Shown here: piece by piece, positions 14,256 through 17,440 of the stretch | How positions within the stretch are numbered: the first letter of the stretch is position 1 | Layout of the letters: each line of letters starts with the position of its first letter | DNA from: Candidatus Moraniibacteriota bacterium | GTDB lineage: Bacteria > Patescibacteriota > Minisyncoccia > CAIUEV01 > JAHKAQ01 | Direction: 5' to 3' | Assembly (NCBI GenBank): GCA_014729445.1 | Contig: WJJX01000002.1 | Location: forward strand, 1 to 17,440 | DNA length: 17,440 nt | Notes under the pieces: model-generated | What the model was told of the DNA's origin: nothing | The model's input: only the letters and a program-made list of their open reading frames with translations | The model's database searches: none | Made by a program: the position numbers and the translations under genes

Positions 14256-15381
14256 TGCCAGATTATTCTTTGAAAGACATTTATCCGGAGTGAAAATTTA
14301 TTCCTTCAATCTTTTGTATAACACTTTTAAAAAAGACCGAGGCAATACTTATATTTTGTTTTATAACTCCTTTAATAAAAAAACGCCTGTCTTAATTAAA
14401 AAATTTCTAGAATTTGAAAATGTACGGCTAAAACGGCTTTATTGGCCGAACAAACTGCTCAACCTGTCAATACTTCTGTTTAATCGGCCGCGTTTGGATA
14501 AAATTTTAAAAGTGAAAACCTTTTACTTCCCCAACATTACCTTTATCGCTTTAAGCAAAGACTGTCGGTATTTTTTAACGATCCACGATGCCTCTTTCAT
14601 TCTTTTTCCGGAATTTTTAAATTTTAAAAGAAAGCTGTGGCATTTTTTAGTCAATCCAAGAAGATTGGCCCAAAATGCTAATAAAATAATCACAGTTTCT
14701 AAATCCAGCCGAGACGATATTTTAAAATATTTTTTAAAAAACAAAAGTCAACCTAAAATTAAGGTAATTAAGCCGGGGATCAATCATTTAGAAATCAGTC
14801 AATCCGATGAAAAATTCGTTTTACCTCAAAAACCTTATATCTTAATTCTTTCCACCCTTGAACCGCGAAAAAATATTAATTCCACTATTATCGCCTATAG
14901 TTATTTGATTTATAGGCAAAAGATTGACCATAACCTGGTGATAGCCGGAGAAGAAGGCTGGCTTACTCAAGAAACCAAAAATTTAATTAAAATTCAAATT
15001 GCCAAAAACAAACGCTTAAAAGATAAAATCATCTTCCTTAAAGTAAAAAGCGAAAAAAATAAGGAAAAACTAGTAAGGTCGGCGGCTTTATTAGTTTTCC
15101 CTTCCTTCTATGAAGGATTCGGTTTCCCTCCGCTGGAGGCCCTAAAAAACCGGACACCGGTTATAGTTTCAAATACCAGTTCACTTGCCGAAAACTGTTC
15201 AAAAAAAACCCTGATAATTAATCCCCAAAACCGCTACGAATTAATTCAAGCCATCCAGCTATCGCTAAAAACCGACATTCAAATGCTAATCCAAGAAAAA
15301 AACCGCCAAACAAATTACGAAAAAGAATACAACTGGCAAATCAGCGCAAACCAGCTAATAGCTCATTTAAATCAAAATTAA
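14239..15381 (+). CDS. GT4-family glycosyltransferase
   Basis: Retaining, GT-B-fold glycosyltransferase of 380 residues, predicted to add a sugar (often mannose in this subfamily) from a nucleotide-sugar donor to a growing surface glycan on the cytoplasmic face. The N-terminal domain begins MKIGVDARLF and contains the acceptor-side loop LSGVKIYSFNLL. The linker reads LILSTLEPRKNI. The C-terminal donor domain has LVIAGEEGWL and the EX7E signature E292-GFGFPPL-E300. No membrane helix is present. It overlaps the Wzz-like gene and closes the operon, with no clear hairpin after it. Sugar specificity cannot be read from sequence. Confidence 0.9.
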   Translation: MKIGVDARLFFERHLSGVKIYSFNLLYNTFKKDRGNTYILFYNSFNKKTPVLIKKFLEFENVRLKRLYWPNKLLNLSILLFNRPRLDKILKVKTFYFPNITFIALSKDCRYFLTIHDASFILFPEFLNFKRKLWHFLVNPRRLAQNANKIITVSKSSRDDILKYFLKNKSQPKIKVIKPGINHLEISQSDEKFVLPQKPYILILSTLEPRKNINSTIIAYSYLIYRQKIDHNLVIAGEEGWLTQETKNLIKIQIAKNKRLKDKIIFLKVKSEKNKEKLVRSAALLVFPSFYEGFGFPPLEALKNRTPVIVSNTSSLAENCSKKTLIINPQNRYELIQAIQLSLKTDIQMLIQEKNRQTNYEKEYNWQISANQLIAHLNQN

Positions 15382-15399
15382 AACAATCCGCCCCCTTTT

Positions 15400-15428
15400 T
15401 TGACTAAACATTTTTAACCTTATACTAT
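15400..15428 (+). promoter_or_regulatory. Predicted promoter for the flavodoxin gene
   Basis: TTGACT (15400-15405), a 17-base spacer and TACTAT (15423-15428), with TATACT overlapping at 15421-15426. It gives a leader of about 115 bases that contains palindrome copy 2. The sequence around the -10 and the next 45 bases resembles the leader of the 1444 gene. Confidence 0.55.
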
Positions 15429-15473
15429 AACTTAAAAGATGAATTCATGTTGAATTTTTTAATAAAAGGGAGA

Positions 15474-15494
15474 GATTATCCTCGCGCCGCAGGC
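15474..15494. repeat. Palindromic element, copy 2 (right arm lost)
   Basis: It begins with GATTATCC and a GC-rich core like copy 1 and matches it at 17 of 21 positions (18 of 21 against its reverse complement). The right arm has diverged. It starts 45 bases after the predicted -10, the same distance as copy 1 from its own -10, and lies 59 bases before the flavodoxin start. Confidence 0.55.
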
Positions 15495-15553
15495 AAACTA
15501 TATCAAAAAAAATAATTCAATTAAAAAAATATTATTTTAAAATAAAAAAACCA

Positions 15554-16054
15554 ATGAAAAACTTAATCATCTACAGATCAGTCTACGGCTCGACCAAAGA
15601 GTACGCTCAATGGATCGCCGATGCAATCGGAGCCGACATTTTCAGTCTAGAAGAGGCTGAAAATGTTGATTTAAACAATTATGAAAACATAGTTCTAGGC
15701 TGCGGCGTTTATGCCGGAAAGATTAAAATCAAAAAATGGATTGTTTCCAATTGGGACAAGTTGAAATCAAAAAACAAGGTCGTTCTCTTTACCACCTCCG
15801 GCAGCCCGGCAGAAGAAATTAAAAAAGAAAAGATGATCGAAAGAAATCTGCCTAAAGAGATTCTGGCTAAAATCAGATATTTTCCGTTAGGTGGTAGGAT
15901 GGTCATAGAAGATTTAAATTTTTTCCATAAATTAATCATCAAATTGCTTGCAAAGATGACCAAAGATCCGGGACTCAAAAAAAGAAGCGTTAAAGGTTTT
16001 AACTTTATGGACAAAAAAAACATAGATCCGATTTTGGATTATTTAAAAGCATAG
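15554..16054 (+). CDS. Flavodoxin-like protein (HemG/flavodoxin_5 type)
   Basis: FMN-binding flavodoxin-fold protein of 166 residues. The phosphate-binding loop is SVYGST at 9-14 after the first strand. LGCGVYAGKIKIKKW (about 49-63) and LFTTSGSP (about 76-83) are the other FMN-contacting loops of the family. The C-terminal LLAKMTKDPGLKKRSVKGFNFMD resembles menaquinone-dependent protoporphyrinogen oxidase (HemG) and its relatives. No heme genes are in view, so a general electron-transfer or quinone-linked role is safer than a heme assignment. It is transcribed from its own promoter with a structured leader. A 13-bp hairpin lies 78 bases downstream. Confidence 0.85.
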   Translation: MKNLIIYRSVYGSTKEYAQWIADAIGADIFSLEEAENVDLNNYENIVLGCGVYAGKIKIKKWIVSNWDKLKSKNKVVLFTTSGSPAEEIKKEKMIERNLPKEILAKIRYFPLGGRMVIEDLNFFHKLIIKLLAKMTKDPGLKKRSVKGFNFMDKKNIDPILDYLKA

Positions 16055-16131
16055 AAAGATCAGCCATCTACAGTCTATCAATAATAATAAAGTCTAGCCT
16101 TATCATCCCTCATAACCCTCAAAACAAAAGT

Positions 16132-16162
16132 TATAGCCGGGAGACTTTAGTCCCCGGCTATA
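16132..16162. terminator. Strong GC-rich hairpin between flavodoxin and hydrolase genes
   Basis: TATAGCCGGG (16132-16141) pairs exactly with CCCGGCTATA (16153-16162). Inside, past a bulged A, GAC pairs with GTC around a TTTA loop, making 13 bp. The plus strand lacks an immediate T-run (the first is near 16177), so termination is likely but not canonical. The remaining gap 16055-16239 shows nothing else. Confidence 0.6.
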
Positions 16163-16239
16163 GCGGATTACAAAAGTTTTTTGATAAAAATAAGATTTTA
16201 TGCAAAGATTCAAATAAGCTCGGATTTAACCATTCAAAA

Positions 16240-16875
16240 ATGAACCAAAAAACTCAAATTCTAATGATTCACGGCGGCATGACCTTTAAAAACAAAAAAG
16301 ATTATCTGAATTACTTAAAAACTAGAGAAATTTCTATTGAGGAGAGGATTTCTTGGTCAGGTGAATTTTTCAAAAAAAGCTTAGGCCAAAAATTTGAAAT
16401 CATCAAGCCCGACATGCCCCTAGGTGAAAACGCCAGATACCTAGATTGGAAAATTCACTTTGAAAGGCATTTTCCCTTTTTAAGAAACAACATTATTTTG
16501 ATCGGCAAATCCCTGGGCGGAACTTTTCTTGCTAAATATCTATCCGAAAAAAAATTCCCCAAAAAGATCCTTTCGACCTATTTAATTTGCCCGCCTTATG
16601 ACAACACTTTACCCGGAGAAGATTTAGTCGGCGGTTTTAAACTAAAGGCCGATTTATCTCTGCTTGAAAAAAACTCCAAGAATCTTTATTTAATGTTTTC
16701 CAAAGACGATGATGTTGTGCCTTTAACTCATGCCGAAAGATTCAAGAAGAAACTAAAAAAAGCCAAAATAATAATTTATCAAAACAAAAACGGACACTTC
16801 CAAATATCCGAATTCCCCGAAATCGTCTCAATGATCAAGGCGGATGTTAACAATAAGGCAAAGAAAAAAATTTAA
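16240..16875 (+). CDS. Alpha/beta hydrolase, serine hydrolase type
   Basis: Small cytoplasmic alpha/beta hydrolase of 211 residues. The oxyanion-side motif is MIHGG at 9-13. The nucleophile elbow is GKSLGG with Ser91. An Asp in SKDDDVVP (157 or 158) and His186 in NGHFQISEF complete the triad in the expected order. There is no signal peptide. The region at about 15-45 between the first strand and the nucleophile is long and charged and may form part of the lid. It resembles RBBP9/YdeN-like hydrolases, whose substrates are poorly known, so no specific reaction is assigned. Confidence 0.85.
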   Translation: MNQKTQILMIHGGMTFKNKKDYLNYLKTREISIEERISWSGEFFKKSLGQKFEIIKPDMPLGENARYLDWKIHFERHFPFLRNNIILIGKSLGGTFLAKYLSEKKFPKKILSTYLICPPYDNTLPGEDLVGGFKLKADLSLLEKNSKNLYLMFSKDDDVVPLTHAERFKKKLKKAKIIIYQNKNGHFQISEFPEIVSMIKADVNNKAKKKI

Positions 16876-16960
16876 AATATGCTAAATTTAAAAAAAGTAA
16901 TCCGAACTTTAAAGAGCAAGCTGAATAGTTGTGAAAAGCCTAATTTTTAAAAGTAAAAAG

Positions 16961-17377
16961 ATGAAAAAAATATTAATACTGCTCCTGCTTACCTTGACGG
17001 TAGTTAGCTGTAAGGACAAACCGGGCAAGGAGCCCCAACAAAAAAATACAGGCAATCTCACTAGTCCACCTCAAGACTGTCTAGGAAAATATCCTATTCT
17101 TGAGAACAAAGCAGAGCCCATTATCTTAAAAAAGTACTGTGAATATAAAGATGGTGAAATAGAAAATAAAAAACTCAGCTTGTTGATTATTACCAATGAA
17201 GAGTTTGGTCAAAAAATAGAAAGGAAACTTATGAATATAGGCGGTAAATCCAACGGAGGTATTGGCAAAAGTCTCTACGGCAGTATCGATATTGCGAATT
17301 TGGAAAAATTAGCCCAAGAAGATTGGTGTGTAAAAATCATTATTAGTCCTAATGCAGTAAGGAGTTCCGATGACTAG
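16961..17377 (+). CDS. Small predicted lipoprotein, possible protease-propeptide-like fold
   Basis: I choose ATG 16961 over the in-frame GTG at 16931. It gives a textbook lipoprotein signal, MKKILILLLLTLTVVSC, with lipobox Cys17, whereas the longer form would add a charged ten-residue extension before it. The mature part begins with a Lys/Pro/Gln-rich linker. It then has two Cys (in DCLGKY and KKYCEY) and a C-terminal compact region (LSLLIITNEEFGQKIERKL, SIDIANLEKLAQEDWCVKII). The latter has the beta-alpha-beta pattern of inhibitor I9/S8-propeptide-like modules (hydrophobic strand, helix, G-x-[IV], x-LxxLA, V-x-x-I). That fold call is an inference. Length is 138 residues. It is probably anchored to the outer face of the membrane. 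A 7-base palindrome (17410-17416 / 17419-17425) follows. Confidence 0.7.
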   Translation: MKKILILLLLTLTVVSCKDKPGKEPQQKNTGNLTSPPQDCLGKYPILENKAEPIILKKYCEYKDGEIENKKLSLLIITNEEFGQKIERKLMNIGGKSNGGIGKSLYGSIDIANLEKLAQEDWCVKIIISPNAVRSSDD

Positions 17378-17440
17378 AACTTGAAACGTTTATTCTCTTC
17401 ACCCCCTTCAAATTTACCTAAATTTAAGCTAATATAAAGT

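Noticed and set aside
16931..16960. GTG start for the lipoprotein gene
   Set aside because: It would put a charged segment before an otherwise perfect lipoprotein signal peptide; ATG 16961 fits better.
1..17440. Alternative genetic code (UGA as glycine)
   Set aside because: TGA ends at least two genes at the expected length and no in-frame TGA interrupts conserved motifs.

Overview
This looks like a chromosomal segment from a low-GC bacterium with a compact genome, most likely of the Candidate Phyla Radiation (Patescibacteria, Parcubacteria-like). That assignment is an inference. It rests on the gene mix: a PolB-like 3'-5' exonuclease next to ruvC, a stand-alone 7TM protein followed by an ATP-grasp/retropepsin-like fusion, an O-antigen-ligase-like polymerase with a PHPN motif, and gatC-gatA without gatB. 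It also rests on AT-rich leaders, with almost no visible Shine-Dalgarno sequence before the starts. TGA is used as an ordinary stop (for example at 60-62 and 14253-14255), so there is no sign of the UGA recoding found in some related lineages. I see no rRNA, CRISPR array, insertion sequence or phage module.

Layout. 1-1154: the tail of an upstream gene, then a D12-class adenine DNA methyltransferase whose 3' end is built into a very long hairpin. 1155-2541: a leader with promoter and palindrome, an unrecognised 337-residue protein, and tRNA-Pro on the minus strand. 2747-3998: a predicted exonuclease and RuvC, a small DNA-processing pair. 4059-6196: a two-gene unit of a seven-helix membrane protein and an ATP-grasp ligase fused to a DTG-motif aspartic-protease-like domain, closed by a rho-independent terminator. 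6197-6753: a long non-coding stretch with three hairpin-forming inverted repeats. 6754-8160: a very T-rich O-antigen ligase/polymerase-like membrane protein.

8351-8654: tRNA-Leu and tRNA-Cys on the minus strand, downstream of a minus-strand gene (8670-9527) for an unrecognised membrane-anchored helical protein. A bidirectional terminator at 8302-8341 separates them from the ligase. 9641-11399: gatC and gatA. 11564-15381: a tightly packed envelope operon of D-Ala-D-Ala carboxypeptidase, MraY, a Wzz-like chain-length protein and a GT4 glycosyltransferase. It couples peptidoglycan lipid-I synthesis and trimming with surface polysaccharide assembly. 15554-17377: a flavodoxin-like protein, an alpha/beta hydrolase and a small lipoprotein.

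Two things stand out. One is the 7TM plus ligase-protease pair, a candidate system that both makes and cleaves a peptide-type modification. The other is a repeated promoter-leader-palindrome module found upstream of both the 1444 gene and the flavodoxin gene, with a decayed third palindrome between the two tRNA genes.
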